From an uncultured Spirochaetota bacterium (GTDB taxonomy: Bacteria; Spirochaetota; Brachyspiria; Brachyspirales; Brachyspiraceae): a stretch of DNA of 52,626 nt. Under the pieces are notes generated by a model. It searched no databases, was not told the DNA's origin, and was given only the letters and a program-made list of their open reading frames with translations. The stretch covers positions 1 through 52,626 of the forward strand of contig CALXQJ010000018.1 in the NCBI GenBank assembly GCA_944390575.1, in the 5' to 3' direction. A program made the position numbers and the translations under genes. Within the stretch, counting starts at the first letter, position 1. The number at the start of each line of letters is the position of its first letter. Positions 1 through 9,524 of the stretch are shown piece after piece.

Positions 1-77
<77 letters not shown>

Positions 78-106
78 TAATATTGTATTTTTAGGAATAT
101 TATATT

Positions 107-2527
107 ATGAAGATTGGATCTTTTCAAAAAATATATTTAGTAATTATATTAATAATAATATCTATAGCATTTATTTTTGGTTTACTTGGTAAAAAAAGCA
201 GGTTAGGTTATTTTCAAGATATAGAGCTAAAAGTAGAGGATACTCTAAATTTAAATGGTTTTGATATTATAAGATTTTATTATAAAGATTATGATTTTGA
301 TAATGTTAATTATCCTAATTTTAATTTAAAAAGCTTAAGAAGAACTAGGATTCCATATACTTGGGTTGAAAAAATATTAATTTATAATACTAATATTTTT
401 AATTTTACAAATAGTATTGAATATTATAAGAAAGAATTTTTCTACTTAAAAGAAGTTAGTAATTATGTTTTTACTAATACATTTTTTGATACTAAAACTT
501 TAAAAAAAATAATATCTAATTCTATAAAGAATAGTCTATTTTACTCAGATTTAAATTTTTTTATAGAAGATAATAATATTATTTATATTACTTCAACTAA
601 TGATATTAATAATTATATATATACTAATAGTGAGATAACGAATTATTTGTATAGTATGAAATTGGGATATTATTCTAAGATTTTTAGGAATAGTGACTTA
701 TATCGAGTATATATAGATACAAATAAAGTTGTATCTGAGTTTGATAATATACTAAAAGTAAGGATGAATGGTTATGGTAGTCCTTTTGGTGTTATTGTTT
801 CAGATAAAGTTATTTCTAATAAAATAGATGGTATTTTATATACTCTAAAATTGAAACTTCATATCATTTATTTAATTTCTTTTTTTGTATTACTTTATTT
901 AATTAGCTATTTTATTTGTAGAAATAATATTGATATTTTTAAATACAGAAGTACTATATATATAACATTATTTTTAATAGTATTTATACTTTCTATTATT
1001 CTGAATGTTTTTTATATTGGACTTTTATTATTATCTATACTATTTATATATTTATTATTTAACTTTTTTATTTATATTAAGAAATTAAGTAATGAAGAAT
1101 ATTTATTTATAGTATTTACTGTATTTATAATATCTATATTATTTTTATTTAATTTTGAATTATTAGAGCCAGGATTTTTTCATTATACAGATCCAACTAG
1201 TTCAATGCTTGAAGGATTTTTATTAAAAGGTAATAATTCTCATCCTCGTATAATAGGTTATTTACTAGGTGTTTTATATAATATTTTTGGTTATCATAGT
1301 TATTATATATTTTTTATTAATTTGTTTTTATGGTACTTTTCGCTATTTATAATAATAGTTTCTTTATATTTAAAATATAAAAATAAATATGTTATTTTAC
1401 TAGTGTTTTTAACATTTTTATCAGAAATATTTTTTGCGCTAATATGGCATGTAAGAGATATTACAGCAACTTTATTTATATTTGCATCATACTCTATTAT
1501 ATTTGCATTAATATTACTCGATTTAAAAAATATAAATATAAAGTCATATATTTACTTATTATTTTTTATACTTTTGATAACAGGAATGTTATGGAGACAT
1601 AATTTTATAGTTACTATATATCCTATTTTTATTTATATATTTATAGATTTTTTAAGTAATTTAAATATAAAGAGTATAAAAAAATATATTATAAATTTTT
1701 CTATTTTAATGATTTCTGTTGCTATTATTTTATTATTTATTTATAAACTTTTTCCTATAATCACTAAGTCGGATACTAGTGATAATTATTCTACAACGCA
1801 TTTATTTTTACTTCAAATAGTAGCTTGTGCAGTTCCAAATAATGATGATTCATTAATACCAGATGAGTGGTATGAGAAAGGAAAAAAATTTGATAATGTA
1901 ATTGATATATATAATTATGATAAGTTAAATGCAGACAATTTAAGTGCCCCATGGATTGAAAATAGACCTTTTAGAACTCATAATTTAGAAGGATTAGAGA
2001 AAGTATGGATACGTTATATTTTTAAATATCCTTTAAGTTATATTAATCATATTATTAATGTTGTTAAGAATTATATTATTAGAGCTAATTTTAATTTTAG
2101 GCTTTCTGTTTATAGTTTAGAGATGGATAGTTCAGAGTATTTAAAAATGTTTTTAAATGATACAAAATTATTTGAAAATTTAATTGAAAAAAAAGTAACT
2201 TTATCTCCAATAGAATCAAAAATATATAGCCTTTTATATAAAATACTTCCTGCAATAAAGTATACAGTTATTTTTGTTTTTATATCATTTTTATTATTAT
2301 TTTTAAGCTTATTTATTATTATTAAAAATAAATACTATACTAATAGACTATTATTATTTACTTTTTCTACTTCATTATCTTCTGTTGCTACTATTTGTAT
2401 AGTAATACTATTTACACCTGTTATTACATATAGGTATATATATCCTATAATACTTATTAGTATTATTTCTTTAATATCATTTATAACTTTTATTTTTGAT
2501 AATAAGAAAATAAATAAAGGTAATTAA
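107..2527 (+). CDS. Large polytopic membrane protein, GT-C glycosyltransferase-like
   Basis: 806 residues. A first membrane helix (about residues 9-30) is followed by a roughly 220-residue soluble, Asn- and Tyr-rich domain, probably extracytoplasmic. After it come about ten to twelve hydrophobic segments (about 250-580 and 700-800) with another soluble loop at about 590-700. The segment around residues 350-400 has acidic residues and a HPR motif just before a membrane helix, which resembles the first periplasmic loop of GT-C (ArnT/PMT-like) lipid-linked sugar transferases. This is only a family-level guess. The start is the ATG at 107, preceded by AGGA at 93-96 and an in-frame TAG at 92. The AATC repeat lies directly upstream and could vary expression. 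aroE follows after 31 bases on the same strand. Confidence 0.6.
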   Translation: MKIGSFQKIYLVIILIIISIAFIFGLLGKKSRLGYFQDIELKVEDTLNLNGFDIIRFYYKDYDFDNVNYPNFNLKSLRRTRIPYTWVEKILIYNTNIFNFTNSIEYYKKEFFYLKEVSNYVFTNTFFDTKTLKKIISNSIKNSLFYSDLNFFIEDNNIIYITSTNDINNYIYTNSEITNYLYSMKLGYYSKIFRNSDLYRVYIDTNKVVSEFDNILKVRMNGYGSPFGVIVSDKVISNKIDGILYTLKLKLHIIYLISFFVLLYLISYFICRNNIDIFKYRSTIYITLFLIVFILSIILNVFYIGLLLLSILFIYLLFNFFIYIKKLSNEEYLFIVFTVFIISILFLFNFELLEPGFFHYTDPTSSMLEGFLLKGNNSHPRIIGYLLGVLYNIFGYHSYYIFFINLFLWYFSLFIIIVSLYLKYKNKYVILLVFLTFLSEIFFALIWHVRDITATLFIFASYSIIFALILLDLKNINIKSYIYLLFFILLITGMLWRHNFIVTIYPIFIYIFIDFLSNLNIKSIKKYIINFSILMISVAIILLFIYKLFPIITKSDTSDNYSTTHLFLLQIVACAVPNNDDSLIPDEWYEKGKKFDNVIDIYNYDKLNADNLSAPWIENRPFRTHNLEGLEKVWIRYIFKYPLSYINHIINVVKNYIIRANFNFRLSVYSLEMDSSEYLKMFLNDTKLFENLIEKKVTLSPIESKIYSLLYKILPAIKYTVIFVFISFLLLFLSLFIIIKNKYYTNRLLLFTFSTSLSSVATICIVILFTPVITYRYIYPIILISIISLISFITFIFDNKKINKGN

Positions 2528-2558
2528 TTATATTTGTTTTTTATTGTATAATAATATA

Positions 2559-3446
2559 ATGATAATTAATTCCAAAACAATATTAACAGGTCTTTTTGCA
2601 AACCCTGCAAGGTATAGTTTATCTCCTATTATTCATAATTCATCTTTTAAAAAGCTTGGTTTAAATTATACTTATTTATCTTTTGAAGTAGAAAATAATA
2701 ATTTAGAAAATGCTATAAACTCTATTAGAGCATTATCTATGAGAGGGGTTAATATATCTATGCCTTATAAGAGTGAGGTTATTAAGTATTTAGATTTTGT
2801 AGATGAGACTGCTAATTTAATACAAAGTGTTAATACTATTGTAAATGATAATGGATATTTAAAAGGATATAGCTCTGATGGTTATGGATTTATTAAGTCT
2901 TTAGAAGATGAAAATATATTTTTAAATAGTAAAAAAGCCACTATATTAGGACTTGGAGGGGCTAGTTATTCTATTATTTTAGCTATGTGTTTTGAGAATA
3001 TAAAAGAGATTAATATTTTTAGTAGAAGTGGTAAATCTTTTACTATTATATTAGATAATATTAAAAATAAATATAATAAAGAAATATTAGTTCATTCTTT
3101 ATATGATAGAGAGTTATTAAAGAAAAGTGTTTTATCATCTGATATTTTAATTAACACTACACCTGTAGGTATGATAAAAGGTGTAAATAAAGATAATTTA
3201 GAATATAGTTTAATAGAAGATAAAAGTTTTTTTAGAGAAGAACTTATAGTATATGATTGCATTTATAATCCTATAGAGACAAAATTACTTCGTATAGCTA
3301 AAGAGTGTAATTGTAAGACTATAAATGGTCTTGGAATGCTTATTCATCAAGGTGCATTATCTTTTAATATGTGGACTAATTATGATATGCCTACTGACTA
3401 CATTAAGGATATATTAAAAAATAATATTTATGAAAAAAATTGTTAA
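2559..3446 (+). CDS. aroE: Shikimate dehydrogenase
   Basis: Reduces 3-dehydroshikimate to shikimate with NADPH, step four of the shikimate pathway, in the cytoplasm. 295 residues, normal for AroE. The N-terminal substrate domain has SLSP at 20-23, NISMPYK with the catalytic lysine K71, VNT at 91-93 and the paired aspartate D107 in SDGYGF. The nucleotide-binding loop GLGGAS is at 131-136. The C-terminal helix has the NGLGMLIHQ motif expected near the active site. I chose the ATG at 2559, because a TTG five codons earlier adds residues the family lacks. No strong ribosome site is visible before either start. The 3' end overlaps aroD by 17 bases, so the two are translationally linked and form a small aro operon. 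Confidence 0.93.
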   Translation: MIINSKTILTGLFANPARYSLSPIIHNSSFKKLGLNYTYLSFEVENNNLENAINSIRALSMRGVNISMPYKSEVIKYLDFVDETANLIQSVNTIVNDNGYLKGYSSDGYGFIKSLEDENIFLNSKKATILGLGGASYSIILAMCFENIKEINIFSRSGKSFTIILDNIKNKYNKEILVHSLYDRELLKKSVLSSDILINTTPVGMIKGVNKDNLEYSLIEDKSFFREELIVYDCIYNPIETKLLRIAKECNCKTINGLGMLIHQGALSFNMWTNYDMPTDYIKDILKNNIYEKNC

Positions 3447-4191
3447 GGTTAGAAATATTACTATAGGAGATACTACTAAAATATGTGTATCTATTACAGA
3501 TAATAATATTAAAGACATAATAAAGTCATTTAATGATTTTCAAAAATTACCTATTGATATTATAGAGTGGCGATTTGATTATTTTTTATACAGTTTGACA
3601 GAGAATATAGATACTATATTAGATGATATTAATTTTATTTTATCTGATATAAAAAAAATTAATAATAAGCCTATAATATTTACTCTTCGTAGCAAAGATG
3701 AGGGAGGGGATTTTTTATTAAATAAAGATAATTATAGATATTTAATTTTATTTTATAAAATTATAATAGAGAGTAAATATTTTGATATTATAGATTTTGA
3801 GTTTTTTAATATTAAGTATAAAGATTTAAAAAGTTTAGTTTTATTAACTCAATATAATAATATTAAAACAATTTTTTCTAATCATAACTTTAATAAAACA
3901 CCAAGAGAAAAAGAAATAATTTCTATAATAAAAAAAATGATTAGCTTAAATTGTGATATAGTAAAAATAGCATATATGGCAAAAACAAAAAAAGATGTTA
4001 TTAATGTATTAAATGCTTATTATCGTTTTAGTGATAATATACCTATTATTGCTATATCTATGGGACAATTAGGTACTATTACTCGTATTTTTAGTTGTGC
4101 TATTAGTTTTGCAAAAGTAGAAAATTCATTATCTAATAACTTAGGTCAAATAGATGTTATAAAACTTAAATTTATTTTAGATAGTATTTAA
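3430..4191 (+). CDS. aroD: 3-dehydroquinate dehydratase, type I
   Basis: Dehydrates 3-dehydroquinate to 3-dehydroshikimate through a Schiff base, step three of the shikimate pathway. 253 residues, the usual length for the type I TIM-barrel enzyme. Visible motifs are EWR at 46-48, the catalytic histidine H152 in SNHNF, the Schiff-base lysine K179 in VKIAYMA, and the phosphate-binding stretch ISMGQLG followed by TR near residue 215. The gene begins inside the end of aroE in another frame (17-base overlap). Its product makes the AroE substrate, so the pair catalyses consecutive steps. No following gene is close enough to be clearly in the same operon. Confidence 0.93.
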   Translation: MKKIVKVRNITIGDTTKICVSITDNNIKDIIKSFNDFQKLPIDIIEWRFDYFLYSLTENIDTILDDINFILSDIKKINNKPIIFTLRSKDEGGDFLLNKDNYRYLILFYKIIIESKYFDIIDFEFFNIKYKDLKSLVLLTQYNNIKTIFSNHNFNKTPREKEIISIIKKMISLNCDIVKIAYMAKTKKDVINVLNAYYRFSDNIPIIAISMGQLGTITRIFSCAISFAKVENSLSNNLGQIDVIKLKFILDSI

Positions 4192-4221
4192 AACATATTT
4201 TTTATATAATATTTTAACTAA

Positions 4222-4250
4222 TTGACTTTTTTATAGTTATATATTAGCAT
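4222..4250 (+). promoter_or_regulatory. Candidate sigma-70 promoter for the YugP-like protease gene
   Basis: TTGACT at 4222-4227, a 17-base spacer, then TAGCAT at 4245-4250. It lies in the only gap between aroD and the next gene, 48 bases before the ATG at 4298. The -35 is near consensus and the -10 matches four of six positions. In DNA this AT-rich the -35 and the spacing carry most of the weight. Confidence 0.5.
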
Positions 4251-4297
4251 AATAATTATTTATATATTAACATAATTTTTATAAGGAGTTTGTGTAT

Positions 4298-5011
4298 ATG
4301 CTAGGCGGTTATTTAGAATATACTTTTTCCTATATTTGGATATTAATACCTGGTTTATTATTAGGTTTTTGGGCTCAGCTAAAAGTTCAGGGTGCGTACT
4401 CAAAATATAGTAGAATGCAAAATAGAAGAGGAATAACAGGGGCACAGGCTGCTCGTTATATTTTAGAAGCTTATAATTTGAATCATATACCTATAGAGAG
4501 AGTTTCTGGACATTTAACAGATCATTATGATCCTTCTAATAAAGTATTAAGACTTTCTGATAGCGTTTATAATGGAACTGATGTTGCTGCTTTAGGAGTA
4601 GCTGCTCATGAAGTAGGTCATGCTATACAACATGATAGAGGATATGTACCTTTAACTTTAAGAAATAGTTTTTATCCTATTTGTGCTATTGGTAGTCAAT
4701 TTGGTCCTTATATGGTATTAATTGGAATCATGATTGGTGGTGCTGGATATTTTTCATCACTTGTTATGTATGGGGGGATTATACTTTTTTCTTTTGCTGT
4801 ATTTTTCTCACTTATTACGCTTCCCGTAGAATTTGATGCTTCTAATAGGGCTATTAAGATTTTAAATAAGGGTGGTTTTTTGGATAGTGAAGAGTTGTAT
4901 GGGGCTAAGAAAGTATTGGATGCTGCTGCTTTAACTTATGTTGCTGCTGCTGTTTCTTCTATACTATCACTTTTAAGACTTATACTAATTGCAAATAGAA
5001 ATAGAGAATAA
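4298..5011 (+). CDS. Membrane zinc metallopeptidase, YugP family
   Basis: 237 residues. It resembles the YugP/Zn_peptidase_2 family: an N-terminal membrane helix (about 8-26), a cytoplasmic stretch with a conserved GITGAQAAR-type sequence, the zinc motif HEVGH at 104-108, then three or four membrane helices. An acidic stretch after the third helix (LPVEFDASNRA) is the usual place for the third zinc ligand. The cellular role of the family is not established; membrane protein quality control is a reasonable inference. I chose the ATG at 4298 because AAGGAG at 4283-4288 is nine bases upstream. A GTG at 4292 would be only three bases from it. A terminator follows at 5038-5078. Confidence 0.85.
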   Translation: MLGGYLEYTFSYIWILIPGLLLGFWAQLKVQGAYSKYSRMQNRRGITGAQAARYILEAYNLNHIPIERVSGHLTDHYDPSNKVLRLSDSVYNGTDVAALGVAAHEVGHAIQHDRGYVPLTLRNSFYPICAIGSQFGPYMVLIGIMIGGAGYFSSLVMYGGIILFSFAVFFSLITLPVEFDASNRAIKILNKGGFLDSEELYGAKKVLDAAALTYVAAAVSSILSLLRLILIANRNRE

Positions 5012-5037
5012 ATAATATTATTGTTTAATAAATATTA

Positions 5038-5078
5038 AATAAGCTTATATAGTTTTTGCTGTATAGGCTTATTTTTTT
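5038..5078 (+). terminator. Rho-independent terminator between convergent genes
   Basis: A 15-base-pair stem with two G-T pairs (5038-5052 with 5059-5073), a six-base TTTTTG loop, and a run of T to 5078. It ends the YugP-like gene. Its right edge overlaps the 3' end of the converging gene on the minus strand. Confidence 0.85.
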
Positions 5079-6660
5079 ATATAAAAATTTTAATTTCTTC
5101 ATACCACTTTTTAATAAAGTTTTGAAGTTCTTCTTTTGATATTTTATTATTATTATATTCATTAAGATGCCAAGGAGAAATTAAACTAATAATTTTAGTA
5201 TTTTCTATACTATCTATATTTTCTATTAATTTATTAATTTCATTTTTTAAATATTCTTTATTTATATTTTCTTTTATATAGTTATTTATTTTTATATTTT
5301 TTTGTTTTAGATTATTATTTATATTATTAAATATTTTTATATTATCTATTTTTGCAGATTTTTCTGTTAATGAATAAATATCTGTATATTTTATTATTTC
5401 TTGTATTAAGCTTTCAAAGTGTGATTTATAGCTTATTAGTGCGTTTGAAGTATTTCTATATTCATTATCATAGCATAATATTTTATTATTAATATTTAAT
5501 CTTTTATACTTAGCTGTTTCATAAGTATTTATTTTATTACTATTTATTAAATCATAAGCTGTGGCACTTGAGTATTTAGAGTGGGTTTTATCATTTATAT
5601 AACAAAAATCACACCCTGCTATTATTATATATTTAGGATTTAATAGATATGCTATTCTTAATGCTGGCATAATAACACTTCCTTCCATTGGTATGTATAT
5701 ATTATTTTCTTCTGAAGTGTTGTATATATATTGTTCAAGACTTTCATTATGAGTAAATAAAAATATTTTTTTTGTATTTATATTTATCATAGGGTATGCT
5801 GTGTGAGTTGTAAATAAGAACATATCATTTTTATTATTTATTAAAGAGTGTAGATGTATTGAAGAATAGAATCCTCCATCTGTAGATATGACAGCATCTG
5901 GATTTATATTATTTTCTATTAGTGTGTTTAGTGAATGAGATAATGCTAATACAAAATGAGTTTTTGATAATTCTTTTATTTGTTCTTGTTTTTCATCTAT
6001 ACTTGCACCTGCTGATACGAGTAGTAGAGGCGTTTTTTTATTTAGAATATTATAAAAAGTTTTTATTGAGTATGATTCTTTATTGAAGTATAAATTATAT
6101 AATATATTTTTAGACCATATAGGAGCAAAGTAGTAGTTGGAAGTTAAGCTCATTATTTTTTCTTTTATTATATTTATAATTGATATATTTATATTGTCAT
6201 AATAGCTTTTTATATCTTCATTTATATTTGATGCTCTTATATGTCTTATAAAAGTTATATATTTTGCATTTTCTTCTGTTATAAAGTTGTAGAAGAATTT
6301 TGTTATATATTCTAAGTTTTCATCTACTATGAATGATATATTTTCTATTGTTTTATTATTATTACTTTCTAAAATATTTTTTACTAATAAAGCATCTTTT
6401 TCTATTATAATTGCTTTATTATTTTTGTTTAGAGATAAAAAATATTCTATATGATAGAAATTTGCTATAGAAAAAAATATTGCTATATTTTCTTTTATAT
6501 TTTGACTATCTATGAATCTTTTTGCTTCTTCTATAGGAGCATATACTGATGTTAATGCTTTATTATTATAGAAAATATTTAATAAGTTATTTTTATTTAA
6601 TCTAATTTCATATATAGCTGTATTATTTTTTATTTTACTCTCTATGTATTTATTAATCAT
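5077..6660 (-). CDS. DUF115 (MptE-like) motility-associated glycosyltransferase-like protein
   Basis: 527 residues, cytoplasmic, Asn- and Ile-rich. The middle part (about residues 210-350) matches the DUF115/MptE-like fold: a beta strand followed by SAGASID (the family has GPSLD-like), then ALSHSL, then a second strand ending STDGG, and later IIIAGCDFCY. Proteins of this family include the flagellin glycosyltransferases called Maf in Campylobacter, Helicobacter and Aeromonas, and spirochaetes encode several. Transfer of a sugar to flagellin is therefore the best guess, but the acceptor cannot be read from sequence. The gene ends in the terminator shared with the YugP-like gene and is divergent from cheX. 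Confidence 0.75.
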   Translation of the reverse strand: MINKYIESKIKNNTAIYEIRLNKNNLLNIFYNNKALTSVYAPIEEAKRFIDSQNIKENIAIFFSIANFYHIEYFLSLNKNNKAIIIEKDALLVKNILESNNNKTIENISFIVDENLEYITKFFYNFITEENAKYITFIRHIRASNINEDIKSYYDNINISIINIIKEKIMSLTSNYYFAPIWSKNILYNLYFNKESYSIKTFYNILNKKTPLLLVSAGASIDEKQEQIKELSKTHFVLALSHSLNTLIENNINPDAVISTDGGFYSSIHLHSLINNKNDMFLFTTHTAYPMININTKKIFLFTHNESLEQYIYNTSEENNIYIPMEGSVIMPALRIAYLLNPKYIIIAGCDFCYINDKTHSKYSSATAYDLINSNKINTYETAKYKRLNINNKILCYDNEYRNTSNALISYKSHFESLIQEIIKYTDIYSLTEKSAKIDNIKIFNNINNNLKQKNIKINNYIKENINKEYLKNEINKLIENIDSIENTKIISLISPWHLNEYNNNKISKEELQNFIKKWYEEIKIFI

Positions 6661-6813
6661 AATATAATATGCACGAATCCCATAATATTTTATTGATTTA
6701 TTATAATTAATAGTATAAAAAATACAAAATATTTTTTTATTTATATAAAAAAGATTGTTTTTTACGATAGTGTATATAATCGATTAATAAAAAAGGATTG
6801 TGAGTAATATTTT

Positions 6814-7281
6814 ATGTTTGATTTAGATATTGTAAACTCTTTTAGTAAAGCTACAGTTAGTATTATCAAAAATTATTCAGATACTAAAATTTCTAAAGGA
6901 GATATAAAAATACATAAAAATTCTAATCATATAGCAGGTGTTATAGTATTTTTAGGCATAACAGGTGACTTAAATGGTAGACTTATGTTTAATATGTCTA
7001 AAGAAACTTCTTTGAAACTTGTATCTATATTAAATAAAGAAGCTCTTAACACTATTGATGATTTATTTATTTCTACTATTAAAGAATTTTCTAATATGGT
7101 TGGCGGAAAAGCTATTAGTGATTTATCAAAAAGGCATATAGACTTGGATATTACGGTTCCTGCTATATTAATGAGCGATCAAGTATTTATGTTAGAGAAG
7201 GGTGGAGATGAGATTTTATCTGTTGAATATAAAACAGATTTTGGTAGTATCTTTATGAGTTTGACTTTATTTCAAGATTAA
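6814..7281 (+). CDS. cheX: Chemotaxis protein CheX (CheY-P phosphatase)
   Basis: 155 residues, normal CheX length. CheX dephosphorylates CheY-P to end the chemotactic signal and replaces CheZ in spirochaetes and many other bacteria. The active-site pair is visible as E91 and N94 in the sequence EFSNMVGGKA, followed by the typical glycine-rich turn and helix. The C-terminal half (ITVPAILM...) continues the CheC/CheX fold. The start is the ATG at 6814 with AAGGA about 16 bases upstream, rather far. TATAAT at 6775-6780 could be a -10, but I see no convincing -35. No other chemotaxis gene is nearby. The next gene begins ten bases after the stop. Confidence 0.88.
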   Translation: MFDLDIVNSFSKATVSIIKNYSDTKISKGDIKIHKNSNHIAGVIVFLGITGDLNGRLMFNMSKETSLKLVSILNKEALNTIDDLFISTIKEFSNMVGGKAISDLSKRHIDLDITVPAILMSDQVFMLEKGGDEILSVEYKTDFGSIFMSLTLFQD

Positions 7282-7290
7282 TTCTTTTTT

Positions 7291-7602
7291 GTGTACTATT
7301 TATTATTATTTTTAATATTAGCTTATATTATAAAATATTCTATTACTTCTTATAATAGAAAAAAGAAAAGTGATATTTTTTTTAATAAGTATTTCTCAGA
7401 GGATAGGCTCTACACATTAGAAGAAGTTTCTAATGCTTTTAAGCTTGATAGAGAACATTTTTTAACTTTAATAAATACTTTAGAAAAGCATAATTATTTT
7501 ATTTTCTTTAATAAAAGGGGTGTTAGTTTAGTAAAGGATTTCTACTCACAATATGAACTTAAGTATTTAGTAAAAATATTAAGTAAAAAAAATAAATTAT
7601 AG
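7291..7602 (+). CDS. Small membrane-anchored protein with a possible winged-helix domain
   Basis: 103 residues from a GTG start ten bases after cheX. Residues 2-17 form one membrane helix, followed by a basic KKK patch and a soluble part rich in helices. The stretch from about residue 43 (LEEVSNAFKLDREHFLTLI then a hairpin FIFFNKRGVSL) looks like a helix-turn-helix with a wing, but I cannot name a family. There is no clear ribosome-binding site, so translation may be coupled to cheX. The last six bases overlap the converging HD gene. It is probably real because the frame is tight against cheX and runs to a natural end, but the function is unknown. Confidence 0.55.
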   Translation: MYYLLLFLILAYIIKYSITSYNRKKKSDIFFNKYFSEDRLYTLEEVSNAFKLDREHFLTLINTLEKHNYFIFFNKRGVSLVKDFYSQYELKYLVKILSKKNKL

Positions 7603-9054
7603 CTTAGCATACATTAAATCTTTTTCTACAGCATTACTTAAAAACTCTACAAATACATCATATAATATAGGGTCTAATTTTACATGTTTTTCTATAAAGT
7701 CTTCTTTTATAATATTTAATGCTTCTTCAGGAGTAAATATCTTACCACCTCTATATTTACGAGCAGGATCAATTAAAGCATCATATACATCTATAATTTC
7801 AAGCATCTTAGCAGGGAAGTATGCAAAAGCCTCACAATCATCAATAGACTTTGCATCATAAGACATAATTCTTGAAATATGAAAACTATTATTATACTTT
7901 TGAGCCTTTAACTTATATAAATCTATATAAGGTCCATATCCAAGCCCATAATATTCATGATGTAATGCTACAGTTAATATTACTTCAAGTGGATACTCTG
8001 AAGTTTGACTTACTAATTTATAACTATTAAATAAGTGTTTTTTTATTCTTTCATAGTCACGACCAGCTTCACCTTCAAAATAATCTAAATCTTTTACCTT
8101 ACCAATATCATGTAATAAAGCCCCAACAGAATATAAATACATCTCCTCAGCTTCTATACTCTTTATTCCCTTATCTATACAATCTTCTACAGATGCAAGC
8201 CCACCATATATTCTATAGTTATTAGCATTATCATCTACTATCTTTTCATAATATTTTTTATAAGTCTCTTTAAACTTACTTCTTACTGTAGGTACTAAAT
8301 GTCTTCTTTTGATAAGATTATTATAGAAAGCTAAAAAATTTACATAAGAAACAAATACTCTATTACAGTGCGACATAACACCACCATCAGAGAAGTTTTT
8401 AAGCTCTGTAAATACTTTTTGAGTTTCAGTATTAACAGATAACATATTAACAATAGTAGATACAAGTTCTGTAGTAGTTTCTGTAATTTCTTGATTTTCT
8501 ATTTTAGCTTGATCTTTTGTAATTTTTTCTTCTTTTATTTTTTGCATACTCTCAAACATTGTAACCTTGGCAATAAGCCCCATATCATTACCAACATCCA
8601 CAATTTGTTGAGCGGCATTTTTAGACATAACATCTTTTTCATCTAATTTAACTTCTTTTAATTCTTTATTATATGTCTCTAAGATGCCTACTTTTTCCTT
8701 ATAAGTCATTTTAGAAATTTCAGCTATTCTTTTGCTCATTTCTTTTTCAGCTTCTTTTGGCGTTTTAAATCCATTGCTTGTTTTTTCATTATTATTTGTT
8801 TGTATAGAACTCATCTCTTTAAACTCTTTAATAAAAAGAGAAAAGTTCTTAGGAGTATATAATATCATAGAACTATACTTAGGGTTTTCTACAATTAAAC
8901 TTAATTGCTCAGTTGGAAATTCTTTTAGACTACCATCTTTATTATCTACTCTAAACAATGGTATATTATGAGATATTAGATTGTCTTTAATTTGTTTTAT
9001 ATCTTCTATTGTTAAAGGTTCAAACTTAGCTTTTAATTCTTGTATTTTATCCAT
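7597..9054 (-). CDS. HD-GYP-like phosphohydrolase with variant GYP motif
   Basis: 485 residues. The N-terminal 200 are a charged, helical, unrecognised region. The C-terminal half is an HD domain with HDIGK at 315-319, a later HHE, and EIIDVYDAL near residue 430, all in the order seen in HD-GYP cyclic-di-GMP phosphodiesterases. The signature that should read HHE..DG.GYP reads HHEYYGLGYG here, so the GYP proline is missing, and substrate binding may differ. I chose the ATG at 9054 because GAGGAA lies nine bases before it. A start at 9099 would add 15 residues without a ribosome site. It is convergent with the gene after cheX. Cyclic-di-GMP or another nucleotide is the likely substrate, by family. 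Confidence 0.75.
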   Translation of the reverse strand: MDKIQELKAKFEPLTIEDIKQIKDNLISHNIPLFRVDNKDGSLKEFPTEQLSLIVENPKYSSMILYTPKNFSLFIKEFKEMSSIQTNNNEKTSNGFKTPKEAEKEMSKRIAEISKMTYKEKVGILETYNKELKEVKLDEKDVMSKNAAQQIVDVGNDMGLIAKVTMFESMQKIKEEKITKDQAKIENQEITETTTELVSTIVNMLSVNTETQKVFTELKNFSDGGVMSHCNRVFVSYVNFLAFYNNLIKRRHLVPTVRSKFKETYKKYYEKIVDDNANNYRIYGGLASVEDCIDKGIKSIEAEEMYLYSVGALLHDIGKVKDLDYFEGEAGRDYERIKKHLFNSYKLVSQTSEYPLEVILTVALHHEYYGLGYGPYIDLYKLKAQKYNNSFHISRIMSYDAKSIDDCEAFAYFPAKMLEIIDVYDALIDPARKYRGGKIFTPEEALNIIKEDFIEKHVKLDPILYDVFVEFLSNAVEKDLMYAKL

Positions 9055-9178
9055 AGTAATATATTCCTCAAATAAATAATTGAAAAAACACTTTATCACT
9101 TTATAGTATATATCACTTTGTAAAAAAAATAAACTATTGTAGTCAAAATAATTTGTTTAATAAAAAAAAGAAATAGTA

Positions 9179-9207
9179 TTGACAAAATATTAAAATAGCT
9201 ATATAAT
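9179..9207 (+). promoter_or_regulatory. Perfect consensus promoter of the tRNA cluster
   Basis: TTGACA at 9179-9184, a 17-base spacer and TATAAT at 9202-9207 match the sigma-70 consensus at all twelve positions. The first tRNA starts 21 bases after the -10. A stable RNA operon is where such a strong promoter is expected. Confidence 0.9.
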
Positions 9208-9227
9208 TTATTCAAGTTTTTATTATA

Positions 9228-9301
9228 CGGGATGTGGCGCAATTGGTTAGCGTACCTGCTTTGGGAGCAGGGGGTTATGAGTTCGAGTCTCGTCATCCCG
9301 A
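9228..9301 (+). tRNA. tRNA-Pro (anticodon TGG)
   Basis: Full cloverleaf: acceptor CGGGATG pairs with CATCCCG, anticodon loop TTTGGGA within the TGCT/AGCA stem, and T arm with GTTCGAGTC. The 3' CCA is not encoded. First of four tRNAs behind the promoter at 9179. Confidence 0.93.
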
Positions 9302-9306
9302 CTTAT

Positions 9307-9380
9307 GCGCTAGTAGCTCAATTGGATAGAGCAACAGCCTTCTAAGCTGTGGGTTACAGGTTCGACTCCTGTCTGGCGCG
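9307..9380 (+). tRNA. tRNA-Arg (anticodon TCT)
   Basis: Acceptor GCGCTAG pairs with CTGGCGC (one G-T pair). Anticodon stem ACAGC/GCTGT encloses loop CTTCTAA, giving TCT, which reads AGA, a heavily used arginine codon in this AT-rich DNA. No encoded CCA. Five bases after tRNA-Pro. Confidence 0.93.
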
Positions 9381-9409
9381 TTTTTTTATTTCTTTATAAT
9401 AATATATAT

Positions 9410-9484
9410 GGCGAATGTAGCTCAGTTGGTTAGAGCGCTAGATTGTGGTTCTAGATGTCGCGGGTTCAAATCCCGTCATTCGCC
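9410..9484 (+). tRNA. tRNA-His (anticodon GTG)
   Basis: Acceptor GCGAATG pairs with CATTCGC. The extra G at 9410 pairs with C at 9484 and is the G-1 that identifies tRNA-His. The anticodon loop TTGTGGT gives GTG. Confidence 0.93.
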
Positions 9485-9524
9485 CATGTCTTAATATTTA
9501 AGCTATTAATTATATTTACTTTAC

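Noticed and set aside
9096-9296. Open frame on the minus strand across tRNA-Pro
   Set aside because: It reads antisense through a clear tRNA gene and its promoter, and has no ribosome site or family match.
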